This document shows positions 33,830 through 43,158 of a DNA stretch of 64,000 nt, piece after piece. Under the pieces are notes generated by a model. That model saw nothing but the letters and a program-made list of their open reading frames with translations. It made no database searches and had not been told where the DNA came from. The DNA is from Seohaeicola saemankumensis. GTDB lineage: Bacteria > Pseudomonadota > Alphaproteobacteria > Rhodobacterales > Rhodobacteraceae. Positions within the stretch are counted from its first letter, which is position 1, and each line of letters opens with the position of its first letter. The stretch lies in NCBI RefSeq assembly GCF_042678485.1, contig NZ_JBHTKR010000003.1:512915-576914 (forward strand). The letters are read 5' to 3'. Both the position numbers and the translations under genes were made by a program.

Positions 33830-35032
33830 ATGCGTGACGCCGTTATCGTATCGACCGCCCGGACCCCGATCGGCAAAGCCTATCGCGGTGCCTTCAACAA
33901 CACCCAGGCGCAGGAATTGATCGGCCATGCCGTGCGCCATGCCGTGTCGCGCGCGGGCCTGGAAGGGCACGAGATTTCCGATTGCGTGATCGGGGCCGCG
34001 ATCCAGCAGGGCTCGACCGGCGGCAACATCGGCCGGCAGGCCGTGATCCGCGCGGGTCTGCCCGTGACGATCGCGGGCATGTCGCTGGACCGTCAATGCG
34101 CCAGCGGCATGATGGCCATCGCCACGGCCGCCAAGCAGGTGGTCCATGACGGCATGGATATCGTGATCGGCGGCGGCGTGGAATCGATCAGCCTTGTCCA
34201 GAACCAGAACATGCGCACCGACCGGGCGGGCGACCCTTGGATCAAGGAACACAAGCCCGCCCTTTACATGACCATGTTGGAGACGGCTGAAAACGTCGCC
34301 TCGCGCTATGGTGTCAGCCGTGAAGATCAGGACGCCTATGCCCTGAAATCCCAGCAGCGCACCGCCGCCGCACAGGACGCAGGCAAGTTCGACGACGAGA
34401 TCGTGCCCCTGACCTCGATGATGGGGGTGATGGACAAGGACACCAAGGAAATCTCGTTCAAGGAAGTGACCCTGACCAAGGATGAGGGTAACCGCCCCTC
34501 GACCACGCTGGAAAACCTGCAGGCGCTGGCGCCGGTGTTCAAGGATGGCCAGGTCGTGAAAGAGGGCAGGTTCATCACCGCCGGCAATGCCTCGCAGTTG
34601 TCGGACGGGGCATCCGCCTCGGTCGTGATGGAGGCGAAAGAGGCCGAGCGCCGCGGGCTGCAACCGCTGGGCCGCTACATCGGCGTGATGGCCGCGGGAT
34701 GTGAGCCTGACGAGATGGGGATCGGCCCGATCTATGCGGTGCCCAAGCTGCTGGCCGCGCATGGTCTGAAGATGGACGATATCGGCCTGTGGGAACTGAA
34801 CGAAGCTTTCGCCAGCCAGGTCCTGCAATCGCAGCGCGTTCTGGGTATCCCGGACGAATTGCTGAACGTGAATGGCGGCGCGATTTCCATCGGCCACCCC
34901 TACGGCATGTCGGGCGCGCGCATGGTCGGCCACGCCCTGATCGAGGGCAAGCGGCGCGGCGCGAAATACGTTGTCTGCACCATGTGCGTCGGTGGCGGCA
35001 TGGGGGCGGCTGGCCTGTTCGAGGTGCTTTGA
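33830..35032 (+). CDS. Acetyl-CoA acyltransferase (thiolase)
   Basis: A 400-residue degradative thiolase cleaving 3-oxoacyl-CoA with CoA. The nucleophile is Cys90 in SLDRQCASGMMA, GHPYGMSGAR carries the catalytic His, and the C-terminal CVGGGMGAAGLFE carries the second Cys. Length is standard. GAAAGGAACAAG precedes the ATG. It completes the set ACAD, MaoC, SDR and thiolase in this operon. The TGA overlaps the next start by one base (TGATG). Confidence 0.95.
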   Translation: MRDAVIVSTARTPIGKAYRGAFNNTQAQELIGHAVRHAVSRAGLEGHEISDCVIGAAIQQGSTGGNIGRQAVIRAGLPVTIAGMSLDRQCASGMMAIATAAKQVVHDGMDIVIGGGVESISLVQNQNMRTDRAGDPWIKEHKPALYMTMLETAENVASRYGVSREDQDAYALKSQQRTAAAQDAGKFDDEIVPLTSMMGVMDKDTKEISFKEVTLTKDEGNRPSTTLENLQALAPVFKDGQVVKEGRFITAGNASQLSDGASASVVMEAKEAERRGLQPLGRYIGVMAAGCEPDEMGIGPIYAVPKLLAAHGLKMDDIGLWELNEAFASQVLQSQRVLGIPDELLNVNGGAISIGHPYGMSGARMVGHALIEGKRRGAKYVVCTMCVGGGMGAAGLFEVL

Positions 35033-36015
35033 TGCGTCAGTTGCCAAAACAGTTGCAGGGGCTTCGGATCCCCGTTGTCGCCTCACCGCTGTTCATCATC
35101 TCGAACCCGGATCTGGTGATCGCCCAGTGCAAGGCCGGCATTGTCGGCAGCTTTCCCGCGCTGAACGCGCGGGAAGCCGCGGGCGAGCCGATCATGCTGG
35201 AGGCCTGGCTGAAACGGATCACCGAAGAGCTGGACCGCCACAACCAGTCCAACCCGGATTTCCCGGCCGCCCCTTTTGCGGTCAACCAGATCGTGCATCG
35301 TTCCAACGCGCGGCTGGAACGGGATATCGAGATTTGCCACAAGTGGAAGGTCCCGATCTGGATCACCAGCCTTGGCGCGCGGGTCGAAGTGAACGAGGCC
35401 GCGCATGATTGCGGCGGCATTTCACTGCATGACATCATCAATAACCGCTTTGCCAGGAAAGCCATCGAAAAGGGTGCGGATGGCCTGATCGCGGTCGCGG
35501 CCGGTGCGGGCGGCCATGCGGGGGCGCAATCGCCACTGGCGCTGATCTCGGAAATCCGCGAATGGTTCAACGGGCCGGTGCTTTTATCGGGTGCCATCTC
35601 GACGGGTCGGTCGATTCTGGCCGCGCAGGCGATGGGGGCCGATCTGGCCTATATCGGCTCGCCCTTCATCGCCACCGAAGAAGCCAATGCCGATCAGGCC
35701 TACAAGCAGATGATCGTCGAAAGCGGGGCCGAGGATATCGTCTATTCTTCGCTGTTCACCGGCGTGCATGGCAATTACCTCAAGCCGTCCATCATCCGTG
35801 CCGGCATGGACCCGGACAACCTGGAAACGGCGGATGCCTCATCCATGAACTTTGGCGAAGGCCGGTCCAAACCCAAGTCCTGGAAGGAAATCTGGGGCGC
35901 GGGGCAAGGGATCGGCGCGGTCAAGGATGTTGTGCCCGCGCGCGCGCTGGTCGATCGGCTGGCGCAGGAATACGATGCAGCCAAGGCCGAAATGCGCGAG
36001 ATCGTGAATGGCTGA
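35032..36015 (+). CDS. Nitronate monooxygenase family FMN enzyme
   Basis: A 327-residue TIM-barrel flavoprotein of the 2-nitropropane dioxygenase/FabK-like family. FMN-phosphate motifs AAGAGGHAGAQSPL (about 160-173) and LSGAISTGRSILAAQAMGADLAYIG (split over about 184-208) are visible. Members beside fatty-acid or steroid catabolic genes often act as flavin reductases or enoyl reductases rather than on nitroalkanes; an auxiliary double-bond reduction is the likely role here (inference). The ATG at 35032 overlaps the thiolase stop; a longer frame starting at 34789 would lie inside the thiolase gene. Confidence 0.88.
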   Translation: MRQLPKQLQGLRIPVVASPLFIISNPDLVIAQCKAGIVGSFPALNAREAAGEPIMLEAWLKRITEELDRHNQSNPDFPAAPFAVNQIVHRSNARLERDIEICHKWKVPIWITSLGARVEVNEAAHDCGGISLHDIINNRFARKAIEKGADGLIAVAAGAGGHAGAQSPLALISEIREWFNGPVLLSGAISTGRSILAAQAMGADLAYIGSPFIATEEANADQAYKQMIVESGAEDIVYSSLFTGVHGNYLKPSIIRAGMDPDNLETADASSMNFGEGRSKPKSWKEIWGAGQGIGAVKDVVPARALVDRLAQEYDAAKAEMREIVNG

Positions 36016-36673
36016 GCTTTGGTTGATCCGTCACGCGCAGGCCAGCTTCGGCGCGGCAGACTATGACAAGCTGTCCGATCTGGGGCACGAACAGTCCCGC
36101 GAACTGGGCCAGGCGCTTTTGGCGCTTGGGGCCAGGCCGGATGCGGTGTTCATCGGCGCGCAGCGGCGGCACCGCGAGACATGGGAGGGGATCAACACCG
36201 CCCTTGGCTTTCCGACCGATCCCGGCGTGCTGCCCGGCTTCAACGAATTCGACTTTGGCGGGCTTTTGAACGCGCGTTATCGCGGCCGCGAGCGCCCCAC
36301 CGACCTGCACACCGACCGCCGTCTGCATTTCAAGACGCTGCGCGAAACGGTGCTGGAATGGCAAAAGGACGAGATCGCTGATCCGCCGGAACCCTATGCC
36401 GCCTTTGCGGACCGTGTCCGCGATGCGCGCATGCAGGCCACCGCAGCGGATGCCGAACAGGTGATCGTCGTCACATCCGGCGGGGCGATCGGGCAATCCG
36501 TGGCCGAGGTGATGGGCGCGCCCGCCGATGCGATGATCCGGCTACAGTTGCAGATCAAGAACTGTTCGCTCTGCCGGATCGTGGTGACACCACGCGGCGA
36601 GCATCTGGGCACCTTCAATGAAACCCCGCATATCACAGCCGCAAACGCAGCGCGGCTGCTGACCTATAGCTGA
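36008..36673 (+). CDS. Histidine phosphatase family protein
   Basis: A 221-residue member of the phosphoglycerate mutase-like superfamily. The N-terminal LIRHAQASFG (about 5-14) carries the catalytic His-Arg, with Ala replacing the usual Gly of the RHG motif. The second-half SGGAIGQSV segment lacks the usual GHG His at that spot, so activity may differ from that of typical members. The gene overlaps the FMN enzyme gene by 8 bases and precedes a kinase-like gene, so it could act on a phosphorylated intermediate made by that kinase (inference). Confidence 0.85.
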   Translation: MAELWLIRHAQASFGAADYDKLSDLGHEQSRELGQALLALGARPDAVFIGAQRRHRETWEGINTALGFPTDPGVLPGFNEFDFGGLLNARYRGRERPTDLHTDRRLHFKTLRETVLEWQKDEIADPPEPYAAFADRVRDARMQATAADAEQVIVVTSGGAIGQSVAEVMGAPADAMIRLQLQIKNCSLCRIVVTPRGEHLGTFNETPHITAANAARLLTYS

Positions 36674-36687
36674 GAAAGGACAGGGCG

Positions 36688-37722
36688 ATGACCACCCATG
36701 CCGCAGCCCAGCTTGACACCGATGCCGTCGCGACGTGGCTTTCGCAACATCTGGAGGGTTTCGAGGGCCCAGTCACGGCCGAGAAATTCGCAGGCGGGCA
36801 AAGCAACCCGACCTTCCGGCTGATCACGCCCAAGGGCCGGTACGTGCTGCGCCGCAAGCCGCCAGGCATCCTGCTGAAATCGGCCCATGCGGTCGAACGC
36901 GAATTCCGCGTCCAGAAGGCGCTGGAAGGCAGCGACGTGCCCGTCGCGCGCATGCATGTGCTCTGCGAGGATGACAGCGTCATCGGTTCGGCCTTCTACG
37001 TGATGCAAGAGGTGGAGGGACGGCATTTCAACGATCCGCGTCTGCCCGAACTGCCCCGCGCAGATCGCCGCGCCGTGCAGGACGAGATGAACCGCGTCCT
37101 TGCCGCCATTCATTCCGTCGATCTGGTTGCCACGGGTCTGAACGACTACGGCCCCGAGGGCAATTATTATCGCCGCCAGATCGACCGCTGGACCAAGCAG
37201 TACCGCGCCTCCGAGATGGATCATATCGCGCCCATGGAAGACCTGATCGCCTGGCTGGACACCAACATTCCACCCGATGACGGACAGCGGACGCTGGTGC
37301 ATGGCGATTATCGCATCGACAACATGCTGTTTGCCAAGGATAGCCCGACATGCCTGGCCGTGCTGGATTGGGAATTGTCCACGACAGGGCACCCCTATGC
37401 CGATCTGGCCGCCGTGCTGATGCAATGGGGCATGCCACCGGGGAATGAGGGGCGCGGGTTGGCCGGGGTGGACCGCGCCGCCGAGGGGCTGATGACGGAC
37501 GAGGAATTCATCGCCGCCTATTGCGCGCGGCGCGGGCTTCCGGGGATCGACGATTTCGGGTTCTACCTGGCCTTCGCCTTCTTCCGCATGGGCTGCATCC
37601 TGCAAGGCGTGCTGAAACGCGCGGTGGATGGCAATGCCTCGAACCCCGAGCGGGCGCGCAAGCTGGGCAGTTTCGTGCCGCTGTTCGCGCAAAGCGGGCT
37701 GGACGCCGCGCGGAAAGGATGA
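36688..37722 (+). CDS. Aminoglycoside phosphotransferase-fold kinase (ACAD10/11-N or LvaA-like)
   Basis: A 344-residue APH/choline-kinase fold protein. The nucleotide-binding N-lobe starts near FAGGQSNPTFRL (about 32-43), the catalytic Brenner motif is HGDYRIDNML (about 206-215) and the metal-binding VLDWELSTTGHP follows at about 226-237. This branch is found next to, or fused to, acyl-CoA dehydrogenases; LvaA of Pseudomonas and mammalian ACAD10/11 phosphorylate 4-hydroxyacyl-CoA. Location in a beta-oxidation operon fits that role. AGAAAGGACAGGG precedes the ATG, and the stop overlaps the next gene start region. Confidence 0.9.
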   Translation: MTTHAAAQLDTDAVATWLSQHLEGFEGPVTAEKFAGGQSNPTFRLITPKGRYVLRRKPPGILLKSAHAVEREFRVQKALEGSDVPVARMHVLCEDDSVIGSAFYVMQEVEGRHFNDPRLPELPRADRRAVQDEMNRVLAAIHSVDLVATGLNDYGPEGNYYRRQIDRWTKQYRASEMDHIAPMEDLIAWLDTNIPPDDGQRTLVHGDYRIDNMLFAKDSPTCLAVLDWELSTTGHPYADLAAVLMQWGMPPGNEGRGLAGVDRAAEGLMTDEEFIAAYCARRGLPGIDDFGFYLAFAFFRMGCILQGVLKRAVDGNASNPERARKLGSFVPLFAQSGLDAARKG

Positions 37723-37724
37723 CC

Positions 37725-38132
37725 ATGCCCCACCTTGATCCCGCCCTGATCGAAGACGCCTATCCGTTGCAGGCCCATCTGGGTTTCGTGATGACCGGAT
37801 GGTCGGATGGCTACAGCCGGTTCGAACTGCCGCTTGCGCCCTTCCTGATGAACCGCTTCGGCATTCCGCATGGCGGTGTCCACGCGACGATGCTGGACAC
37901 GGTGATGGGGTTTTGCGGCTGTTACACAGGTGACCCCGATACGCGCCAGATGGCGATGACCCTGTCCATGACGGTGAATTTCGTCGCACAGGCACAGGGC
38001 AATGTCATGATCGGCGAAGGGCGCGTCACCGGCGGCGGGCGCAAGACCTTCTTTGCCGAAGGCACGGTCAAGGATGAGTTGGGCACGCTGATCGCCACCG
38101 GGACGGGCGTTTTCCGCTATCGCGGGCGCTAG
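37725..38132 (+). CDS. PaaI family hotdog thioesterase
   Basis: A hotdog-fold acyl-CoA thioesterase of 135 residues. The PaaI/HGG motif appears as FGIPHGGVHATMLDTVMG (about 43-60), followed by the beta strands MTVNFVAQAQGN and GRVTGGGRKTFFAEGTV. I chose the ATG at 37725 because GGAAAGG lies 7 bases before it; an ATG at 37719, which overlaps the kinase stop (ATGA), is equally possible and adds two residues. It probably hydrolyses stalled CoA esters in this pathway to free CoA (inference). Confidence 0.9.
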   Translation: MPHLDPALIEDAYPLQAHLGFVMTGWSDGYSRFELPLAPFLMNRFGIPHGGVHATMLDTVMGFCGCYTGDPDTRQMAMTLSMTVNFVAQAQGNVMIGEGRVTGGGRKTFFAEGTVKDELGTLIATGTGVFRYRGR

Positions 38133-38202
38133 ACCAGGCTATCGACACCACGCACAGGCGCGACCCGGAAAGGGCGCGCATCACATATGAAGGAGATCAC
38201 CC

Positions 38203-39246
38203 ATGACCGAGATGATGAAACGCATCGCTCTGGCCCGCCGTCCCAGCGGCTCGCCCGTGCCCGAGGATTTCAGATATGAGGATGCGCCGATGCCCACACC
38301 CGGCGAAGGCGAGGTGCTGGTCAAGGTTCTCTACATGTCGCTGGACCCTTACATGCGGGGGCGTATGGATGATGCGAAATCCTATGCCAAGCCGGTGCCG
38401 GTCGGAGGCACGATGGAAGGCGGCGCCGTGGGCGAGGTGATCACATCGAACAGCCCGCATTTCAAACCTGGCGACATCGCCTTCGGCATGTTCGGATGGG
38501 CCAGCCATGGCTGTTTGCCGGGGCGTGAGCTGCGCAAGCTGGACCCGTCACATGGCCCGATCACGGCTGCACTTGGCGTGCTGGGCATGCCCGGCTTCAC
38601 CGGCTGGTTCGGCCTGACGGAATATGGCCGCCCCAAGGAGGGCGAAACCCTGGTCGTCGCCGCCGCCACCGGCCCGGTTGGGTCCATGGTGGGCCAGATC
38701 GCCAAGGCGCGCGGGCTGCGCGTGGTCGGCATCGCCGGCGGGGCCGAGAAATGCAAGCTGGCGGTCGAGAAATTCGGCTTTGATGTCTGCCTGGATCACC
38801 GCGCCTATGCCGACGGGCGCGAAATGCGCGCAGCCCTGGCCGAGGTCTGCCCCAAGGGGATCGACATCTATTTCGAAAATGTCGGCGGCAAGGTTCTTGA
38901 AGGGGTGATCCCGCTGATGAACGTGGGCGCGCGCATCCCGGTCTGCGGCATGATCAGCTGGTATGACCTGGGCGGGCTGGGCAGCGCCTCTGACAGTCCC
39001 GGCAAGGACAACCTGCCCAAGCTGTGGCGCACGATCCTGGTGAACCGGATGCATGTGCATGGTTTCATCATCTCGGATCATTTCGACCGTTTCCCGGCCT
39101 TCCTGTCGGAAGTCGGACCCATGGTCGCGAAGGGCCAGATCGCCGTGCAGGAAGACATTGCCGAAGGGCTGGAAAACGCGCCTGCGGCCTTCATGCGGAT
39201 GCTCAAGGGTGGCAATTTCGGCAAGCAGATCGTGAAAGTCGCCTGA
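38203..39246 (+). CDS. NADP-dependent oxidoreductase (CurA / prostaglandin reductase type MDR)
   Basis: A 347-residue zinc-free medium-chain reductase of the leukotriene B4 dehydrogenase/CurA group, which reduces the alkene bond of enones using NADPH. Evidence: YMSLDPYMRGRM (about 45-56), GMPGFTGWFGL near 128, the nucleotide motif AAATGPVGSMVGQIAK near 152 and FENVGGKVLEGV near 225. A strong GAAGGAGATCACCC ribosome site precedes the ATG, suggesting efficient translation from perhaps its own promoter in the 70-base gap. It is the last plus-strand gene before a terminator and gene-end repeat. Confidence 0.92.
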   Translation: MTEMMKRIALARRPSGSPVPEDFRYEDAPMPTPGEGEVLVKVLYMSLDPYMRGRMDDAKSYAKPVPVGGTMEGGAVGEVITSNSPHFKPGDIAFGMFGWASHGCLPGRELRKLDPSHGPITAALGVLGMPGFTGWFGLTEYGRPKEGETLVVAAATGPVGSMVGQIAKARGLRVVGIAGGAEKCKLAVEKFGFDVCLDHRAYADGREMRAALAEVCPKGIDIYFENVGGKVLEGVIPLMNVGARIPVCGMISWYDLGGLGSASDSPGKDNLPKLWRTILVNRMHVHGFIISDHFDRFPAFLSEVGPMVAKGQIAVQEDIAEGLENAPAAFMRMLKGGNFGKQIVKVA

Positions 39247-39266
39247 TCCGCCGGGATGAGGGGGCA

Positions 39267-39302
39267 GGAGCCTCCGGCGGGGATATTTGCGGCAAGAAGA
39301 AA
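39267..39302 (+). repeat. Gene-end repeat, copy D
   Basis: GGAGCCTCC, then GGCGGG and the core GATATTTGCGGCAAGAAGAAA, starting 20 bases after the CurA-like gene stop in its sense direction. It is the only copy here on the plus strand after a plus-strand gene, which supports a rule linking orientation to transcription. Confidence 0.65.
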
Positions 39303-39303
39303 C

Positions 39304-39328
39304 GGGGGCGTCCGGACCGGGGCGCCCC
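39304..39328 (+). terminator. Probable terminator after the reductase gene
   Basis: GGGGCG and CGCCCC form the outer stem around CCGG-A-CCGG, followed by TTCTGTCTT. It lies directly after repeat copy D and between convergent genes. Confidence 0.45.
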
Positions 39329-39346
39329 TTCTGTCTTCGGGCCGGA

Positions 39347-40339
39347 TTATTCAGGCTGGCAGATCTCGCCCGCGCGCATGGCCCGGTAGGTTCTGATCAG
39401 CAAGGCGGCGATGATGATGACCAGGACCCCCATCAGCCCCGTTCCGAACAGGGCATGGACCGCGGATCCTGTCCGGTCCGCATAGAGAAAGCTGGCGGCG
39501 GTCACGGCTGCGAATGGGAAGGACAGGGCCCAGAAGGACAGCGCGAAAGGCAGCCGGACGATGCGCGGCAATTGCACGGCCACCAGCAGCGTGAACAGGT
39601 AGGCCCCGTTCATCAGCACGCGCGCGAAAGCATCGATGTCGCCGGTCAGGCGCACCCAGGCCAGAAAGCCAACGGCAGGCGGCGCGATCAGGATGACCAG
39701 CGTGGGTTGCAGCCTGCCGGGCATCGGGTCGTGAAAGATCAGCCGGTTCATCACCAGGGTCAGCAGCACGACCCAGAAGATCAGGCCAACCGACAGGAAA
39801 TACCAGCTGATCTCGACATAGCCCATCTGGACCCCGGCGATCGGGACGATCACGTTGCCAACAGCGGGTATGAACCAGGCTGGCGACAGATGCGGCGTCT
39901 GAAAGGCCCTGTGCCCGATCCAGCCGGAAATGACGGCGATGGTCAGCGCGCCTTGCAGCCCCATGCCGAACAGCCAGAGCGGCTCGGCCACTGTGGGGGC
40001 GCGTGGCAGGGTCAAAGTGGCCAGCAACAGCAGCGAGATCGAGATGGCCGGGAAGAAGGCCAGCCTGACAGGATGGTTCCATTCGGCGCGTACAGCCGCC
40101 GGATAGCGCCATGCCTTCAGCGCGTAGACCGCCGCGATGGCCAGAAATGCCGCGATGGTCAGCCAATAGGCCGCACCCGACGCCTGTGATCCCAGCCCAT
40201 GTGCGGTTTCGAAGGCATGCAGGGCCAGCGAGAGCCCGGACAGCCCCATCACGATCGCAAAGAAGGTGACCGGGTAATGCTCCAGCTGGCTATGGCTGGC
40301 AGGGGTCTGGACGGCGTCAGGGCTGGTCAGCGATGGCAT
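39347..40339 (-). CDS. TDT/SLAC1 family membrane transporter (TehA-like)
   Basis: A 330-residue inner-membrane protein with about ten helices of the tellurite-resistance/dicarboxylate (TDT) superfamily, which includes TehA, SLAC1 anion channels and sulfite exporters. An early HYPVTFFAIVMGLSGLSLA helix (about 21-39) and FIPAVGNVIVPIAG (about 157-170) are family-like. The ligand cannot be read from sequence; anions such as chloride, sulfite or dicarboxylates are family possibilities. It stands alone, facing the reductase gene, and its relation to the downstream aromatic operon is unclear. Confidence 0.85.
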   Translation of the reverse strand: MPSLTSPDAVQTPASHSQLEHYPVTFFAIVMGLSGLSLALHAFETAHGLGSQASGAAYWLTIAAFLAIAAVYALKAWRYPAAVRAEWNHPVRLAFFPAISISLLLLATLTLPRAPTVAEPLWLFGMGLQGALTIAVISGWIGHRAFQTPHLSPAWFIPAVGNVIVPIAGVQMGYVEISWYFLSVGLIFWVVLLTLVMNRLIFHDPMPGRLQPTLVILIAPPAVGFLAWVRLTGDIDAFARVLMNGAYLFTLLVAVQLPRIVRLPFALSFWALSFPFAAVTAASFLYADRTGSAVHALFGTGLMGVLVIIIAALLIRTYRAMRAGEICQPE

Positions 40340-40438
40340 GAGGCGAGTCTTTCTTCTGCGACGGATCTTGCGCGCATTTCATCAGCAAGGCGCGCGATTG
40401 TCACGCCCTGCTCTGGTATATCCCCTGGCCAGTTCGCC

Positions 40439-41311
40439 CTAGATCATGCCCAAGAGGCGCGCGGCATTGTTCTTGAGGATATCGGGGCGCAGTTCGTCCT
40501 TGATGTCGATTTTCTCGAAATCCGCCAACCAGCGTTCGGGGCTGATCATGGGCCAGTCGGAACCGAACAGGACCTTTTTCCGCAGGATCGAATTGGCGTA
40601 GCGTACAAGGATCGGCGGGAAATACTTGGGCGACCAGCCTGACAGGTCGATGTAGACATTGGGCTTGTGCTGGGCCACGGCCAGCGCCTCTTCCTGCCAG
40701 GGGAAGGACGGATGCGCCATGATGATCTTCATGTCGGGGAAATCGACCGCAACGTCATCGAGATACATGGGATTGGAATATTTCAGCCGCATCCCGTTGC
40801 CGCCCCGCATCCCCGATCCCACGCCGGTCTGGCCGGTATGGAACAGGGCGATGGCGCCCGCCTCCTGGATCGCCTCATAGAGCGGATAGGCGAAGCGCTC
40901 GTTGGGATAAAACCCCTGGAACGTGGGGTGGAACTTGAACCCCTTGATCCTGTAATGCTCGACCAGGCGGCGCGCCTCGCGGACGCCCATCTTGCCCTTG
41001 TGCGGATCGATCGAGGCGAAGGGGATCAGCACATCGGAATTCTCGGCGGCCAGTTCGGCCACTTCTTCGTTCTTGTAGCGGCGATAGCCGGTCTCGCGTT
41101 CGGCATCGACGGGAAAGATCACGGCCGCGATGTTCTGGGCGCGGTAGTGGGCTGCGGTTTCCGTGATCGTCGGCGGATGCGACCAGGGCGCGCCGAAATA
41201 CTTGGCCATGGTGGATTGCAGATCGTCATACCCGTCATCGGCATGGCATCCGCAGGGTTCTTCGGCATGGGTGTGAATGTCGATGGCGCGGATCTTGTCG
41301 AGGTCGATCAT
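40439..41311 (-). CDS. Amidohydrolase family protein (ACMSD/amidohydrolase 2 type)
   Basis: A 290-residue metal-dependent hydrolase or decarboxylase of the amidohydrolase-2 family. The metal motif HTHAEE lies at about 13-18, GFKFHPTFQGF near 124, IMAHPSFPW near 196 and the catalytic Asp in FGSDWPM near 251. Related enzymes include ACMSD, 4-oxalomesaconate hydratase and hydrolases in hydroxycinnamate degradation. It is the last gene of the TRAP/crotonase/feruloyl-CoA synthase operon, 86 bases after the synthase, and probably acts late on the aromatic side-chain or ring-cleavage product (inference). AAAGGACTGACCC precedes the ATG. Confidence 0.87.
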   Translation of the reverse strand: MIDLDKIRAIDIHTHAEEPCGCHADDGYDDLQSTMAKYFGAPWSHPPTITETAAHYRAQNIAAVIFPVDAERETGYRRYKNEEVAELAAENSDVLIPFASIDPHKGKMGVREARRLVEHYRIKGFKFHPTFQGFYPNERFAYPLYEAIQEAGAIALFHTGQTGVGSGMRGGNGMRLKYSNPMYLDDVAVDFPDMKIIMAHPSFPWQEEALAVAQHKPNVYIDLSGWSPKYFPPILVRYANSILRKKVLFGSDWPMISPERWLADFEKIDIKDELRPDILKNNAARLLGMI

Positions 41312-41397
41312 GGGTCAGTCCTTTCGCGGGTTCGCACAGGGGGCTGGTGTCCCGCCCCGGCCTAAACGTGTCGTGAGGGTTATGATGCATCCCTGTG

Positions 41398-43158
41398 TCA
41401 CAGCTGGATCACCTGGGGATCTTCGGGCGCATAAAGCCTTTCGACAAGCGCGGCCCTTCGGGTCAGAACCCGCCTTGTGTTAAGGTTTCCCTTGGCTGTC
41501 ATTTCGCCTTCGGCAAGGCTGGCCGGTTCGTGCATCACCATCGCACGACAGACGCGCGTCGCCGATCCGGTGGCGGATCTGGCCAGGGGCGCAAGGCGTT
41601 CCGCGATCCGGGCGGCAAGGTCGGCTTCGGGTCGCCCTGCGGGGAAAATCAGCACACCCAGCATGTCGCGGTCATGGCCGGTGATCACCGCATCGGCGGC
41701 AAGCCCTTCCAGTGCTGCCAGGATCTGCCCACGCAGGCTGGCCACCCGCACCCATGTTCCCGATGTCAGCTTGAAATCATCAGAGATGCGGCCATCGAAG
41801 GACAGCCCCCGATCAGGTGCCGCGGGATCGACGAAACGCATGGCATCCCCCGTGATCAGGAAACCATCGGCGTCAAAAGCCTCTGCCGTCTTTTGCGGAT
41901 CGTCCAGGTAGCCTTTCAGCACATTGGGACCCTTCACCCGCATTTCATAGCGACCCTCGTCTTCCGGAATCAGGCAAACCTCGGTCCCCGGCAAGGGGAC
42001 GCCGACGATACCGGACCGGTTGATCCGCTCGTGGGTCAGCAGCACCGCAGGGGCGGTCTCCGTCATCCCCCAGCTTGAGATCATCAACGGCACCTCGCCG
42101 GTGACCTCACGGGCCATGTCCGCGAAGCCTGACCAGACCTCCTGCGGCAAGGATGCGCCGGCGTAGAACGTCAGATCGAGCCCGGTGAAGAAGCGGCGAC
42201 GCAGGTCAGCATCCGCCCTGAGCGCCGCAAGCTGGCGGGAAAAGCCGATGGGCACGTTGAACGCCAGCGTGCCAGTCTGCATCTGCATGTTTTCCAGCGT
42301 GCGGGGAAACAGTGCATCGGTCGGCTTGCCGTCGTCGATATAGAGCGCGCCACCATTCGCCAGCATCATGTTGAAATTGTGCGATCCCCCGAACACGTGG
42401 TTCCATGGCAACCAGTCCAGAATGCGCGGGGGGCGCGCGCGCAGCAGCGGCAGGACATCTGCGATCTGGGTCTGGTTCACACACATCATGCGGTGCGTGG
42501 TCAGCACGCCCTTGGGCAAGGAGGTCGAACCCGATGTAAACAGGATCTTGCCCAAGGTGTCAGGTGTGACAGCGGCATGGGCCGCGGCGACATCCACGGA
42601 TGCATCCCCCCTCAGCGCCTGGTCCATCGTCAGCGACGGGCGCGACGGATCGGCACGGCTGGCGATGACGGGAATGCCGGCCAGTTCCGGCAAGTCCAGA
42701 GCCGCCGCGCAGATCGCCGGATCATCGACATGGATCAGCGAAGGCCGTACTGCGCGGACAATATAGGCCAGCCTGTCATGCGCGCCGGGGATCAGGGCAT
42801 ATTGCTCTGCCACCGGGACATTGGCCATGCCGACATATTGCGCGGCCAGCGCCAGCAGACCGTGATCGACGGAGTTGCCAGACAGCATCAGAACCGGACC
42901 GGTTGCGGCAAACCCCTGCCCGATCAACCAGCCGCCCAGCGCCTGCACCATCTGAAACGTGGTCAGGTAATCCAGTTCGCGCCATCCCGCGCCCGCGCGT
43001 TCAGCCAGGAAAACCGCGCCGGGCGTTTCCCTTGCCCAGCGGTGCAGCCATTGCCCCGTCGTATCGGCCACCGGACCCAGCGGATGGGCGGATCGCAACA
43101 GGATCCGGCCATCGGCACGCGTTTCCGAAATGACCTGCTGCGGCAGATACCCGGTCAT
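41398..43158 (-). CDS. Feruloyl-CoA synthase-like AMP-dependent ligase
   Basis: A 586-residue ANL ligase whose closest recognised group is feruloyl-CoA synthase (Fcs), activating ferulate, coumarate or caffeate. The ATP motif is FTSGSTSLPKGVLTTHR (about 208-224), DWLPWNHVFGGSHNFN near 248 is typical of the Fcs group, and ISSWGMTETAP near 335 and the ITGDAMRFVDP region complete the fold. The C-terminal TAKGNLNTRRVL contains the catalytic Lys region. The ATG overlaps the MarR stop by 4 bases. The specific acid is inferred from family and the crotonase and MarR neighbours. Confidence 0.88.
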   Translation of the reverse strand: MTGYLPQQVISETRADGRILLRSAHPLGPVADTTGQWLHRWARETPGAVFLAERAGAGWRELDYLTTFQMVQALGGWLIGQGFAATGPVLMLSGNSVDHGLLALAAQYVGMANVPVAEQYALIPGAHDRLAYIVRAVRPSLIHVDDPAICAAALDLPELAGIPVIASRADPSRPSLTMDQALRGDASVDVAAAHAAVTPDTLGKILFTSGSTSLPKGVLTTHRMMCVNQTQIADVLPLLRARPPRILDWLPWNHVFGGSHNFNMMLANGGALYIDDGKPTDALFPRTLENMQMQTGTLAFNVPIGFSRQLAALRADADLRRRFFTGLDLTFYAGASLPQEVWSGFADMAREVTGEVPLMISSWGMTETAPAVLLTHERINRSGIVGVPLPGTEVCLIPEDEGRYEMRVKGPNVLKGYLDDPQKTAEAFDADGFLITGDAMRFVDPAAPDRGLSFDGRISDDFKLTSGTWVRVASLRGQILAALEGLAADAVITGHDRDMLGVLIFPAGRPEADLAARIAERLAPLARSATGSATRVCRAMVMHEPASLAEGEMTAKGNLNTRRVLTRRAALVERLYAPEDPQVIQL

